From: Fictibacillus phosphorivorans
GTDB lineage: Bacteria; Bacillota; Bacilli; Bacillales; Fictibacillaceae
Direction of reading: 5' to 3'
DNA: 64,000 nt
NCBI RefSeq assembly: GCF_001619875.1
Contig: NZ_LRFC01000012.1
Coordinates: 89,400 to 153,399, forward strand
Part shown: positions 7,800-15,790 of the stretch, in pieces
Position numbering within the stretch: position 1 is the first letter of the stretch
Layout of the letters: each line of letters starts with the position of its first letter
The notes under the pieces: model-generated
Databases searched by the model: none
The model's input: the letters and a program-made list of their open reading frames with translations, nothing else
Told to the model about the DNA's origin: nothing
Program-made: the position numbers and the translations under genes

Positions 7800-8168
7800 A
7801 TGGCAAACGTATACGATGTTGCATACGACTTAGAAAAAGCACTGCGCAATAGTGAGGACTTTACAGCTTTAAAACAAAGCTATGATGAAGTAAATAACAA
7901 TCCGGAAACAAAAGAACTTTTTGGCAAGTTCCGTGATATTCAAGTAAATCTGCAACAAAAACAAATGAGCGGCCAAGAAGTGACTCCTGAAGAAATTGAA
8001 GAAGCTCAAAAACTGTTTGCTGATGTTCAGCAGAACGAAACGATCTCAAAGCTTATGGCTGCAGAACAACGCATGAGCATGATCATTAATGATTTAAACA
8101 AAGTAATCACAAAGCCTTTGGAAGAACTTTACGGACCAATGGTTGATGAAGCTGGACAAAAACAATAA
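7800..8168 (+). CDS. yheA: YheA, YlbF/YmcA-family protein
   Basis: A 122-residue, all-helical protein of the YlbF/YmcA superfamily (DUF964): MANVYDVAYDLEKALRNSED, the central FGKFRDIQVNLQQKQMSGQEV and NETISKLMAAEQRMSMIIND. Relatives YlbF and YmcA form a complex with YaaT that tunes RNase Y; YheA itself is uncharacterised. The start follows AGGAGG by about ten bases. A strong terminator ends the yheBA unit. Confidence 0.9.
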   Translation: MANVYDVAYDLEKALRNSEDFTALKQSYDEVNNNPETKELFGKFRDIQVNLQQKQMSGQEVTPEEIEEAQKLFADVQQNETISKLMAAEQRMSMIINDLNKVITKPLEELYGPMVDEAGQKQ

Positions 8169-8180
8169 TCAGCTTTTGAT

Positions 8181-8216
8181 AAACCCCTGTTTCTTTACGA
8201 AACAGGGGTTTTTTAT
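8181..8216 (+). terminator. Terminator of yheBA
   Basis: AACCCCTGTTTC, loop TTTAC, GAAACAGGGGTTTTTT. Confidence 0.93.
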
Positions 8217-8322
8217 TATGTGTTAAGAATTCCTAGGCTTGTCAGCGTTCTAAAGCATGTTTCAAGGTCATAGACTTAACTCGAGTTCTTATACTTTATT
8301 TTCGCGAAATGGGGGGAGCAAC

Positions 8323-9174
8323 ATGGTATACCGTTTACTAGCGATTGACATCGACGGAACCCTACTGCGAAGCAATTTCCGTATCGATAGAGAAACGAAA
8401 GAAGCCATTGATTATGTGCAGGAAAAAGGGGTATATGTCACACTCGCTTCGGGCAGGAGCTTTCCATCTACACAAAAGATCGCAAAAGCGTTAAAGATCG
8501 ACAGCTATCTGATCAGCCACAACGGAGGATTCATATCAGCGTCCCTTGATGATCCTCTGCAAGAAAACAGGTTGTCGGTCGAAGATACTTACAAGATTGT
8601 AGAGATCCTCGAGAATTATGAATGCCACATGCGAGTAGTTCATGAACGTTTTTCTATAGGGAATCAGCTGAAACAAAAAAGCCAGCTTGTAGCAAAGTTA
8701 ACGTTAAGCACAGGTGATCCTTTGTTTTACCCGGTTTCGTTTACAGAAAACCTCGGAGATTATATTTTGGCGCAAGAAGTGGCACCGCCAAAAATGGATG
8801 TGCAGTTCTTTGATGAAAAAGAATGCGAATCTGCAATTAAGTATTTGAAAGAGCAAATGCCAGACTTTGAGTATTCATCTTCAACGAAGTGCCAGTTAGA
8901 GATCACGGCTAAAAAAGTAACAAAAGGGAATGCTTTAAGGTTTCTTGGTGAGAAACTTGGTATCGCACCAAACGAGATGGTGGCGATCGGGGATTCGTAT
9001 AACGACATGGACATGATCGAGTTCGCAGGTCTTGGTGTGGCGATGGCAAATGCACCTGACGAAGTAAAGAGAAAAGCGAAGTGGATCACACGTACGAACG
9101 ATCAGTTAGGTGTTCCGTACATGGTAAAAGAAGTGTTCCGAAAGCAGATGCGCTTCCAAACATTGAAAAAATAG
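8323..9174 (+). CDS. yhaX: Cof-type HAD-IIB phosphatase (YhaX-like)
   Basis: A 283-residue haloacid-dehalogenase hydrolase. Motif I is AIDIDGTLL, motif II TLASGRSF, motif III lysine lies in KKVTKGNALR and motif IV is GDSYNDMDMI. The inserted cap of about 120 residues fits subclass IIB (Cof/YcsE/YhaX). These enzymes dephosphorylate small phosphorylated metabolites such as sugar phosphates. ATG 8323 follows GGGGGGAG, so the 22 upstream residues are excluded. The yhaX symbol rests on family and the surrounding order and is moderately sure. Confidence 0.83.
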   Translation: MVYRLLAIDIDGTLLRSNFRIDRETKEAIDYVQEKGVYVTLASGRSFPSTQKIAKALKIDSYLISHNGGFISASLDDPLQENRLSVEDTYKIVEILENYECHMRVVHERFSIGNQLKQKSQLVAKLTLSTGDPLFYPVSFTENLGDYILAQEVAPPKMDVQFFDEKECESAIKYLKEQMPDFEYSSSTKCQLEITAKKVTKGNALRFLGEKLGIAPNEMVAIGDSYNDMDMIEFAGLGVAMANAPDEVKRKAKWITRTNDQLGVPYMVKEVFRKQMRFQTLKK

Positions 9175-9189
9175 AGAAGTTAGTAATGA

Positions 9190-9236
9190 TAAGGGACTCT
9201 TTTTGGACATTTTTGTCTGAGAGGAGTCTTTTTGTT
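9190..9236 (+). terminator. Weak terminator-like hairpin after the HAD gene
   Basis: GGGACTC and GAGTC flank a long loop, then TTTTTG. Stem is short, so termination is uncertain. Confidence 0.4.
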
Positions 9237-9260
9237 GTGTGAGAAGGCGGGGAGAGCAGG

Positions 9261-9412
9261 ATTTATGCTCGTTCGCGGAGATTTATGCTCGTTCACGGGA
9301 GTTTATGCTCGTTCACGGGAGTTTATGCTCGTTCGCGGAGATTTATGCTCGTTCGTGAAGATTTATGCTCGTTCACAGAGATTTATGCTCGTTCACGAAT
9401 CTTATGCTCGCC
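9261..9412. repeat. Intergenic 20-bp tandem array, unit ATTTATGCTCGTTCGCGGAG
   Basis: Seven units begin exactly 20 bases apart at 9261, 9281, 9301, 9321, 9341, 9361 and 9381, with an eighth degenerate unit at 9400. TTATGCTCGTTC is nearly invariant while the last five bases vary. It sits between the HAD gene and dhaS. A 96-codon ORF (9232-9522) across it is only a translation of the repeat. Confidence 0.93.
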
Positions 9413-9560
9413 TACATAACCTCCGCCTCCCTTCGACATCCACCGTCGAATTTCGTAAAAAACGTTTCAGTTTTGTTACAAATGTAGAAAATGAAAGGGT
9501 TTTCATGAATCATGCCGAATAATATTTATGTAAGAACCACAATGCAAAGGGAGGATTCAA

Positions 9561-11045
9561 ATGGAAAAAACAGTAGACCTTCAATTAAAACCAAAGGTGG
9601 CCGAGTTCCTAAACGGAACGAAAAAACATTTTATCAATGGAGAATGGGTCAGCTCAGCTAGTGGTAAAACATTTGAAACGTTAAACCCTTCAACAGGAGA
9701 AGTACTAGCAGTCGTATCTGAAGGTGGTACTGAAGATATTGACAAAGCGGTGAAGGCTGCAAGAGCAGCATTTGAAACAGGATATTGGTCAAAGATGCCT
9801 GCTTCAAAGCGCAGTTACTTAATTTACAAACTAGCAGAATTAATGGAAGAGAATAAAGAAGAATTGGCACAGCTTGACACATTGGATAACGGAAAGCCGA
9901 TCCGTGAAACAATGAATGCGGATGTTCCGCTTGCGATCGAGCACTTCCGCTATTATGCAGGCTGGGCAACAAAAATCGTAGGGCAGACGATTCCTGTAGC
10001 AGGAAGCTTTTTTAACTACACACGTCATGAAGCGCTTGGCGTAGTAGGACAGATCATTCCTTGGAACTTCCCGCTATTAATGGCAGCTTGGAAGCTGGGT
10101 GCGGCACTTGCAACAGGATGTACAGTTGTATTGAAGCCGGCTGAGCAAACACCTCTTTCTGCACTTTACTTGGCAAAATTAGCACAAGAAGCAGGATTCC
10201 CTGAGGGTGTGTTAAACGTTGTAACAGGTGCTGGTGAAACAGGTGCGGCATTAGTTGACCATCCAAATGTGGACAAGATTGCATTTACCGGATCAACAGA
10301 AGTTGGAAAGTTGATCATGCGCAATGCGTCTAACTCATTGAAGCGTGTAACACTTGAGCTTGGCGGAAAATCTCCGAACATCATCTTGCCTGATGCTGAT
10401 ATGAGCCGTGCGATTCCAGGGGCGTTAAGCGGAATCATGTTCAACCAAGGACAAGTTTGCTGTGCGGGATCACGTCTGTATATCCAAAAGAAATCGTTTG
10501 ATAATGTCGTAGCAGATCTTGTGTCTCATGCGAAAAAAATCAAGCAAGGTCCTGGATTAGATCCTGATACAACAATGGGGCCATTAGTATCTCAAGAACA
10601 GCATAACCGCGTTCTCGGTTATATCCAAAAAGGACAAGATGAGGGTGCTGAGCTTCTGACTGGTGGTACTGCTCCTTTTGATAGAGGATATTTTGTTGAG
10701 CCGACAATCTTTGCGGATGTTGATGATAAGATGACAATCGCAAAAGAAGAGATCTTCGGACCGGTTGTGGCAGCAATGCCGTTTGAAGACTTAGATGATG
10801 TAATCTCTCGTGCGAACGACTCTGAATATGGTCTTGCTGCAGGACTATGGACGGAGAACTTAAAAACAGCTCACTATGTATCTAACAAATTACGTGCGGG
10901 TACAGTTTGGGTAAACTGCTATAATGCTTTTGATGCGGCTTCACCATTTGGCGGATACAAGCAATCTGGTATCGGCCGTGAAATGGGATCTTATGCATTA
11001 AATAACTATACAGAAGTAAAGAGCGTGTGGGTTAACCTTAAATAG
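9561..11045 (+). CDS. dhaS: NAD-dependent aldehyde dehydrogenase DhaS
   Basis: A 494-residue class I/II aldehyde dehydrogenase, oxidising aldehydes to acids with NAD(P)+. Landmarks are [23 protein letters not shown], the general-base motif LELGGKSPN and the nucleophile region [14 protein letters not shown] (two adjacent cysteines). The C-terminus [30 protein letters not shown] is very close to B. subtilis DhaS as I remember it. GGGAGG precedes ATG 9561. It is a single-gene unit ended by a strong terminator. Physiological aldehyde is unknown. Confidence 0.92.
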   Translation: MEKTVDLQLKPKVAEFLNGTKKHFINGEWVSSASGKTFETLNPSTGEVLAVVSEGGTEDIDKAVKAARAAFETGYWSKMPASKRSYLIYKLAELMEENKEELAQLDTLDNGKPIRETMNADVPLAIEHFRYYAGWATKIVGQTIPVAGSFFNYTRHEALGVVGQIIPWNFPLLMAAWKLGAALATGCTVVLKPAEQTPLSALYLAKLAQEAGFPEGVLNVVTGAGETGAALVDHPNVDKIAFTGSTEVGKLIMRNASNSLKRVTLELGGKSPNIILPDADMSRAIPGALSGIMFNQGQVCCAGSRLYIQKKSFDNVVADLVSHAKKIKQGPGLDPDTTMGPLVSQEQHNRVLGYIQKGQDEGAELLTGGTAPFDRGYFVEPTIFADVDDKMTIAKEEIFGPVVAAMPFEDLDDVISRANDSEYGLAAGLWTENLKTAHYVSNKLRAGTVWVNCYNAFDAASPFGGYKQSGIGREMGSYALNNYTEVKSVWVNLK

Positions 11046-11090
11046 ACAACATAGAATGACGGGGTCAAAAAACTGAACGGACAAATAGGA

Positions 11091-11125
11091 AAAACCGGGT
11101 GCTAGATCCAGCATCCGGTTTTTTC
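11091..11125 (+). terminator. Terminator of dhaS
   Basis: AACCGGGTGCT, loop AGATCC, AGCATCCGGTTTTTT. Confidence 0.9.
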
Positions 11126-11128
11126 TTT

Positions 11129-11246
11129 GTTCATTGATAAGCGGCAAATCTCTTGGTCAGATTTGTATTCTCGGTACTCATGTAGGAGGACTACACTCCG
11201 CTCCTCAAAAACTTCACTTCCTCGACCTTCTTGCTTCTGAATGAAC
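11129..11246. repeat. 118-bp element bounded by 14-bp imperfect inverted repeats
   Basis: GTTCATTGATAAGC (11129-11142) and GCTTCTGAATGAAC (11233-11246) are inverted partners with 11 of 14 matching. The interior is unlike coding sequence. It lies between the dhaS terminator and the GNAT gene. Mobile origin is a guess. Confidence 0.4.
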
Positions 11247-11273
11247 AATTTTAACATTGATAGCAGCGAATTC

Positions 11274-11708
11274 TTAAAGCATTACCTTAATAAACCTTAA
11301 TCCGGTGTCATCATAATCAAGGCTGCGATAAAACTCATGCGTGTCTGTCCGCTGCTTGCCGCTATTTAGTAGTATCGCTGTACAGCCTTGTTCTTTTGCC
11401 CATTCTTCTCCGTAACGAACGAGCTCTTTACCAATTCCATTTCCTCTGAACTCTTCACTGACAACAAGTGCAGTAATCCGGGCGTAACAGCCGTTCTTTT
11501 CGAAATAAATTCCTTTTGTTAGTCCGATCATCCCGATAACTTGATCGTTTACACATGCCACAAAACAAGCATACGCTGCATTTGGGAGCAGAGTTTCCAA
11601 ACGCTCTGTCATCTCTTCTGGCTTTGTCGGATAACCCAGCTCGCCCATAAGATAAGATAGTTCATAACTGTCATCGTATCGTGCTTCGCGCAGAATCACT
11701 TCACTCAT
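11274..11708 (-). CDS. GNAT-family N-acetyltransferase
   Basis: A 144-residue Gcn5-related acetyltransferase. The acetyl-CoA pyrophosphate loop is VVSEEFRGNGIGKELVRYGEEWAKEQG, followed by AILLNSGKQRTDTHEFYRSLDYDDTGLRF, the usual C-terminal strand-helix. ATG 11708 is used because GAGGGG lies upstream; the ten extra upstream residues are unsupported. It follows yhzD by 29 bases and is likely co-transcribed. Substrate unknown. Confidence 0.85.
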   Translation of the reverse strand: MSEVILREARYDDSYELSYLMGELGYPTKPEEMTERLETLLPNAAYACFVACVNDQVIGMIGLTKGIYFEKNGCYARITALVVSEEFRGNGIGKELVRYGEEWAKEQGCTAILLNSGKQRTDTHEFYRSLDYDDTGLRFIKVML

Positions 11709-11737
11709 TGTTTTTCCCCTCGTTTCCATGAGTTTCA

Positions 11738-11923
11738 CTAGCGATGGAAAAGAAGCAATTGTCCCTTTGGTGAAGTCAGACGATGCGTTTTTTCTTGCAT
11801 GTTTAGTTCAGCCAAACGGGCTTCTCCCCGTTGTTTCGCTTCAGAGTCGTTGGATGCCGTTATGTTTTCATCCAATATTTTTTCCCCGTTACTTTCATAA
11901 GCTGTTAAGGCGTATGTATTCAT
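11738..11923 (-). CDS. yhzD: YhzD-like small protein
   Basis: The 61-residue product reads MNTYALTAYESNGEKILDEN and ends THRLTSPKGQLLLFHR, which resembles the YhzD family (about 61 residues). It has no membrane segment or cysteine. Function is unknown. A ribosome site (AAGGAG) precedes it, and it is divergent from yhaQP. Confidence 0.7.
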   Translation of the reverse strand: MNTYALTAYESNGEKILDENITASNDSEAKQRGEARLAELNMQEKTHRLTSPKGQLLLFHR

Positions 11924-11945
11924 GGTGATCTAACTCCTTTCGTAT

Positions 11946-12012
11946 CTAAGTTTCATTTCAACATTCGACGATTTTTTCCTGCCGCTAACTTTAGAATTTG
12001 AGCGAAACTTAG
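11946..12012. promoter_or_regulatory. Widely spaced inverted repeat in the yhzD/yhaQ divergent region
   Basis: CTAAGTTTC (11946-11954) and GAAACTTAG (12004-12012) are perfect 9-base inverted partners about 50 bases apart. They could be paired operators or a stem. No regulator can be assigned. Confidence 0.35.
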
Positions 12013-12070
12013 TTCTTTATCATCTCGTATAAGGAATTATATGGTATATTTTACAACGGGAGGGAAATTC

Positions 12071-12967
12071 ATGTTAACCATTAAAGATGTAAGAAAACAG
12101 TTTGGAAGTTTTACAGCCGTAGAAGGAATAACATTGGAAATTCCTAAGGGGGAAATCTTTGGTCTATTAGGTGCAAACGGTGCTGGAAAGACAACAACAT
12201 TCAGGATGATTCTAGGGCTTTTAACACCTTCAGAAGGAAAGATTACTTGGAACGGAAAAGAGATTTCGTATGAGACGAGTGACCTGGTTGGTTATTTACC
12301 TGAAGAAAGAGGATTATATCCTAAACTGACAGTTCGAGAGCAGTTGATCTATCTCGGACAGCTGCGCGGCATGACTCGATCAGAAATACAAGAACAAACT
12401 CATAAGTGGCTTAAGCGTTTTGGAGCAGAAGAATATTTAAATAAGAAGGTAGAATCGCTGTCTAAAGGGAATCAGCAAAAAATACAGTTTATTGCTGCTG
12501 TTCTTCATTCACCAGAACTTTTAATTTTAGATGAACCGTTTAGCGGTCTTGACCCGGTGAACGTTGAACTTTTAAAGAATGCTGTACATGAACTTAAAAA
12601 AGATGGAACAACGATCGTGTTCTCCTCACACAGAATGGAGCATGTTGAAGAACTGTGTCAGCACCTTTGCATCATGCATAGAGGGAAATCAGTCGTTCAA
12701 GGTAATCTAAAAGACATTAAGCGATCGTTCGGGAAGAAGAACGTTTCGGTGAAAGCTGATTTTGATCTAACTTACTTAAAAGAGACGAATGGCGTTGTGA
12801 AACATCGGTTAACAGCAGATGGTATAACACTTCAAGTAGAACGGGAAGAAGTGGCTCATGACTTGTTTCAAGCGATACAGTCAAAGGGATTTGTACGAAA
12901 GTTTGAACTCGAAGAACCATCCTTAAATGATATCTTCATCGAGAAAGTAGGTGTCGTTCATGAATAA
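12071..12967 (+). CDS. yhaQ: ABC exporter ATP-binding protein YhaQ (NatA-like)
   Basis: A 298-residue ABC ATPase: Walker A GANGAGKTTT, signature SLSKGNQQKIQFIAAV, Walker B LLILDEPFSGLDP and the switch histidine in VFSSHRMEH. The C-terminal ~80 residues form the extension typical of NatA/YhaQ. NatAB pumps sodium out; YhaQP substrate has not been established. ATG 12071 follows GGGAGGG. Its end overlaps yhaP by eight bases, so the two are coupled. Confidence 0.9.
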   Translation: MLTIKDVRKQFGSFTAVEGITLEIPKGEIFGLLGANGAGKTTTFRMILGLLTPSEGKITWNGKEISYETSDLVGYLPEERGLYPKLTVREQLIYLGQLRGMTRSEIQEQTHKWLKRFGAEEYLNKKVESLSKGNQQKIQFIAAVLHSPELLILDEPFSGLDPVNVELLKNAVHELKKDGTTIVFSSHRMEHVEELCQHLCIMHRGKSVVQGNLKDIKRSFGKKNVSVKADFDLTYLKETNGVVKHRLTADGITLQVEREEVAHDLFQAIQSKGFVRKFELEEPSLNDIFIEKVGVVHE

Positions 12968-14234
12968 ATTTTTTACGGTATTGATGCATACATATCGTTC
13001 TAAGATAAGATCGAAACCATTCCTGATCTCAACACTTGTTACAATCGCTTTATTATTTGTTGTTTCAAATATGGGTGAGATTACAAAAATGTTTGGCGGG
13101 GATGAAGAGTCTAAAATTGGTGTTATTGACAACACGGGAAATACCCTCCCTGCACTTCAAGAACAGCTTAAGGCTGCTGGAGCTGACTTGAAAGCAGAAG
13201 CAGTTGATAAATCTGAAAAAGACGCAGAAAAATCTGTGTTAAATGGAGACTTGGACGGTCTTTTAATCCTTGATAAAGATGCTTCAGGAATGATTACTGG
13301 AAGCTATAGAGCAGAGGATGTTACAAGCCAGGACTTGATCACAGATATTGAGATAGCACTTCAACAGATTAAAAATAAGTCGGCAGCAGAATCCATTGGT
13401 TTGAATCAAGAACAGCTGGCAGCTATCTATCTTCCAGTATCGTTTGAAAAACAATCTCTGTCAGATACGGCAAAGAGTGAAGAAGAAGCTGCTCAAGTCT
13501 ACATTCTCGTTTATTTTGTTTTATTTTTTATGTATGTTTCTGTCATGATGTACGGTAGTATGATAGCAGTTGAAGTGGCAACCGAAAAATCGTCGCGTGT
13601 GATGGAAATCTTAATCTCGTCGGTTTCACCTGTTAAACAGATGTTTGGAAAGATATTTGGTATCGTGCTGATCGCCCTTACGCAACTCGTATTGTTCGTC
13701 ATCGGTGGATTCGCAGCGGTAAAATTAAATGAAAATCTTAGTGGAAGTGAAAGCATTATACAAGAACTTAAACTGAACGAGATCCCAACGCCATTAATTG
13801 TCTATGCTCTAATCTTCTTCGTACTAGGATTTTTCCTGTATGCTACTCTATTTGCGATGCTTGGTTCGTTGATTAGCAGAGTAGAAGAAGTGAACAACAT
13901 TATGACTCCTATCGTTTTTGCAATTGTCGCAGCATTCATGATCGCGATGTACGGACGAGAAAATCCAGAATCTGCATTCGTAGCTGGAGCTTCTTACTTC
14001 CCATTATTCACGCCGATGCTCATGCTGCTCCGGGTAGGTATGCTGTCATTGCCAGTTTGGGAAGTAGCTTTAGGTATTGGAGGGCTTGTCGCAGCAATCG
14101 TTTTATTCGCAGTGATCGGAGCAAGGGTTTACCGCGGAGGCGTTTTAATGTACGGCAACGCCCCATCATTAAAACTAATCAAACAGGCTCTGTTGCTATC
14201 AAAAGAAGAAAAGAAAAATACAACAGGGGTATAA
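12960..14234 (+). CDS. yhaP: ABC exporter permease YhaP (NatB-like)
   Basis: A 424-residue ABC-2 permease. One N-terminal helix (residues ~20-40) is followed by a ~140-residue external domain, then five helices from about residue 180 (YILVYFVLFFMYVSVMMYGS onward). The motif VEVATEKSSRVMEILISSVSP is the NatB/YhaP hallmark before helix 3. ATG 12960 overlaps yhaQ by eight bases. The pair would export an ion or small toxic compound; this is inferred from NatAB. Confidence 0.9.
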   Translation: MNKFFTVLMHTYRSKIRSKPFLISTLVTIALLFVVSNMGEITKMFGGDEESKIGVIDNTGNTLPALQEQLKAAGADLKAEAVDKSEKDAEKSVLNGDLDGLLILDKDASGMITGSYRAEDVTSQDLITDIEIALQQIKNKSAAESIGLNQEQLAAIYLPVSFEKQSLSDTAKSEEEAAQVYILVYFVLFFMYVSVMMYGSMIAVEVATEKSSRVMEILISSVSPVKQMFGKIFGIVLIALTQLVLFVIGGFAAVKLNENLSGSESIIQELKLNEIPTPLIVYALIFFVLGFFLYATLFAMLGSLISRVEEVNNIMTPIVFAIVAAFMIAMYGRENPESAFVAGASYFPLFTPMLMLLRVGMLSLPVWEVALGIGGLVAAIVLFAVIGARVYRGGVLMYGNAPSLKLIKQALLLSKEEKKNTTGV

Positions 14235-14245
14235 AATGGACCTTA

Positions 14246-14275
14246 AAAGAGAGTGTAGTTGCTCTCTTTTTTTAT
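14246..14275 (+). terminator. Terminator of yhaQP
   Basis: AAAGAGAG, loop TGTAGTTG, CTCTCTTTTTTT. Confidence 0.88.
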
Positions 14276-14330
14276 TTGTGATTTTTTTAAGGTTTGTTGC
14301 TTTTGGCTTTTAATTTCTTCTTTTGCATGT

Positions 14331-14466
14331 TGATTGGAGTGGAAGGTGGGGAGACTCCTGCGGGACAGGCTGGCGGGTGAGACACTTAGAGTGAAACGTT
14401 CGAATGTGGCTCACCGCCTGCCCCGCGGAAAGCGAGCCACCTGGAGCGGAAATCACCCACTTTCAA
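14331..14466 (+). repeat. GC-rich modular inverted-repeat element, medium form (copy B)
   Basis: It starts TGATTGGAGTGGAAGG and ends CGGAAATCACCCACTTTC, with CCGCGGAAAGCGAGC and GTGGCTCACCGCC inside. About 136 bases, between the yhaP terminator and the yhaO promoter. Confidence 0.88.
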
Positions 14467-14500
14467 AAGCCATAATGCATAACCAAAAAAAGAATGTAAG

Positions 14501-14514
14501 CGAACGTGCTTTCG
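14501..14514. promoter_or_regulatory. LexA (SOS) box in the yhaO promoter
   Basis: CGAACGTGCTTTCG differs at one base from the palindromic Bacillus SOS consensus CGAACNNNNGTTCG. A -10-like TATGAT follows at 14519-14524, so binding would block the promoter of the DNA-repair genes. SOS control of the yhaO genes is known, from memory, in B. subtilis. Confidence 0.75.
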
Positions 14515-14564
14515 TATATATGATAAAATGAAGGGAAGAATGGTAGAAAAAGAGGATGAGTGAA

Positions 14565-15782
14565 ATGATAAAATTCTTACATTGTGCAGACCTTCATCTA
14601 GATAGTCCGTTCAAAGGACTTTCCTCACTGCCAGAAGGACTTTTTAAGCGTCTTTCTGAGAGTACGTTTTTATCCTTTAAAAGACTGATTGATCTAGCGA
14701 TTTCAGAAAAAGTAGATTTTGTTGTTATCGCAGGTGACCTTTACGACAGCGGAAACCGCAGTTTAAAAGCGCAGTCCTTTCTAAAGAATTGTTTTGTAAA
14801 ACTTGAAAGTCATAACATACACGTTTATATCAGCCACGGAAACCATGATCCATTGGACGGGCAATGGGTCAATCTGGATTGGCCAAGTAATGTGCACTTT
14901 TTTGAAGGGAACAGCATTCAGACATTTCACTTTGAAAAAGAAGGAAGAAAAATGGTCTGTCTTCACGGCTTTAGTTATGAAACAGCGGCTGTAACCGATA
15001 ACCGTACGTTAAGTTACCCTGAAAAGAAGGACGATCTGTACCATATTGGTATTTTGCATGGCCAGGCAGATGGATATAGCGGCCACAGCAGGTATGCTCC
15101 TTTTTTGGTTTCTGAGCTATTAAAAAAGGGATACGACTATTGGGCGCTTGGCCACATTCATAAAAAAGTAGATCTGAGTATAGAACCGCCAATTCGGTAT
15201 TCAGGAAACATACAAGGAAGACATAGTGGAGAAACAGGTGAAAAAGGCGGATATATCGTTACGCTGAACGGTACGGAAGTGGAGAGCGTGTTTCAGGCTA
15301 CATCTGAAATTGAATGGCATGAAGCAATGATTGATCTAACGGAAGCGGATAGTCTTCAAGAAGTGATCACGCTTTGTGAAAGAAAAGTAAATACCTATCA
15401 ACAAACGTATAAAGGTGTATTTCTTGTTCTTACACTGTCTGGACAAACGCCGCTTTATGAAAATCTATTAGATGGCATGTTTTTGGAGGACCTACAAGAA
15501 ATCTTGCTTGAAGATGATTACACCACATCGTTCGTACATGTGGTTTCCATTAAGAATGAAACGAAGCCATCTTTACAGGATGAACGATCGCTTAAACAGT
15601 CTGAATTCTTCAAAGATATACGATCTGTTATAGAGGATGACTTAGAACTTCAAAAGGCGATTGCAGAGTTGACCACACATAAAACAGCTAGAAAATTTTT
15701 AGAGCTTGAGGATCAAGATTGGGAAGAGATTCAGAAACAAGCAGAACATTTACTAATATCTGAGCTGCATAAAAACAGGTAG
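14565..15782 (+). CDS. yhaO: YhaO, Mre11/SbcD-type DNA repair nuclease
   Basis: A 405-residue calcineurin-fold nuclease, partner of the SbcC-like YhaN. Metal motifs are CADLHLDSPF, AGDLYDSG, SHGNHDPL, GILHGQ and LGHIHKK in order. ATG 14565 is chosen because AGAGG is nine bases upstream; ATG 14556 would be only two bases away. It is followed by yhaN after eight bases. The pair is expected to process DNA ends during break or cross-link repair. Confidence 0.93.
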   Translation: MIKFLHCADLHLDSPFKGLSSLPEGLFKRLSESTFLSFKRLIDLAISEKVDFVVIAGDLYDSGNRSLKAQSFLKNCFVKLESHNIHVYISHGNHDPLDGQWVNLDWPSNVHFFEGNSIQTFHFEKEGRKMVCLHGFSYETAAVTDNRTLSYPEKKDDLYHIGILHGQADGYSGHSRYAPFLVSELLKKGYDYWALGHIHKKVDLSIEPPIRYSGNIQGRHSGETGEKGGYIVTLNGTEVESVFQATSEIEWHEAMIDLTEADSLQEVITLCERKVNTYQQTYKGVFLVLTLSGQTPLYENLLDGMFLEDLQEILLEDDYTTSFVHVVSIKNETKPSLQDERSLKQSEFFKDIRSVIEDDLELQKAIAELTTHKTARKFLELEDQDWEEIQKQAEHLLISELHKNR

Positions 15783-15790
15783 GTGAGAAA

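Noticed and set aside
9232..9522. 96-residue ORF of repeated MLVRGDLCSF/MLVHESYARL-like segments
   Set aside because: It is a read-through of the 20-base array; a 20-base unit repeated three times gives a 20-residue period. No ribosome site.
11728..11928. 66-residue plus-strand ORF opposite yhzD
   Set aside because: Antisense shadow of yhzD, which has a better ribosome site and family resemblance.
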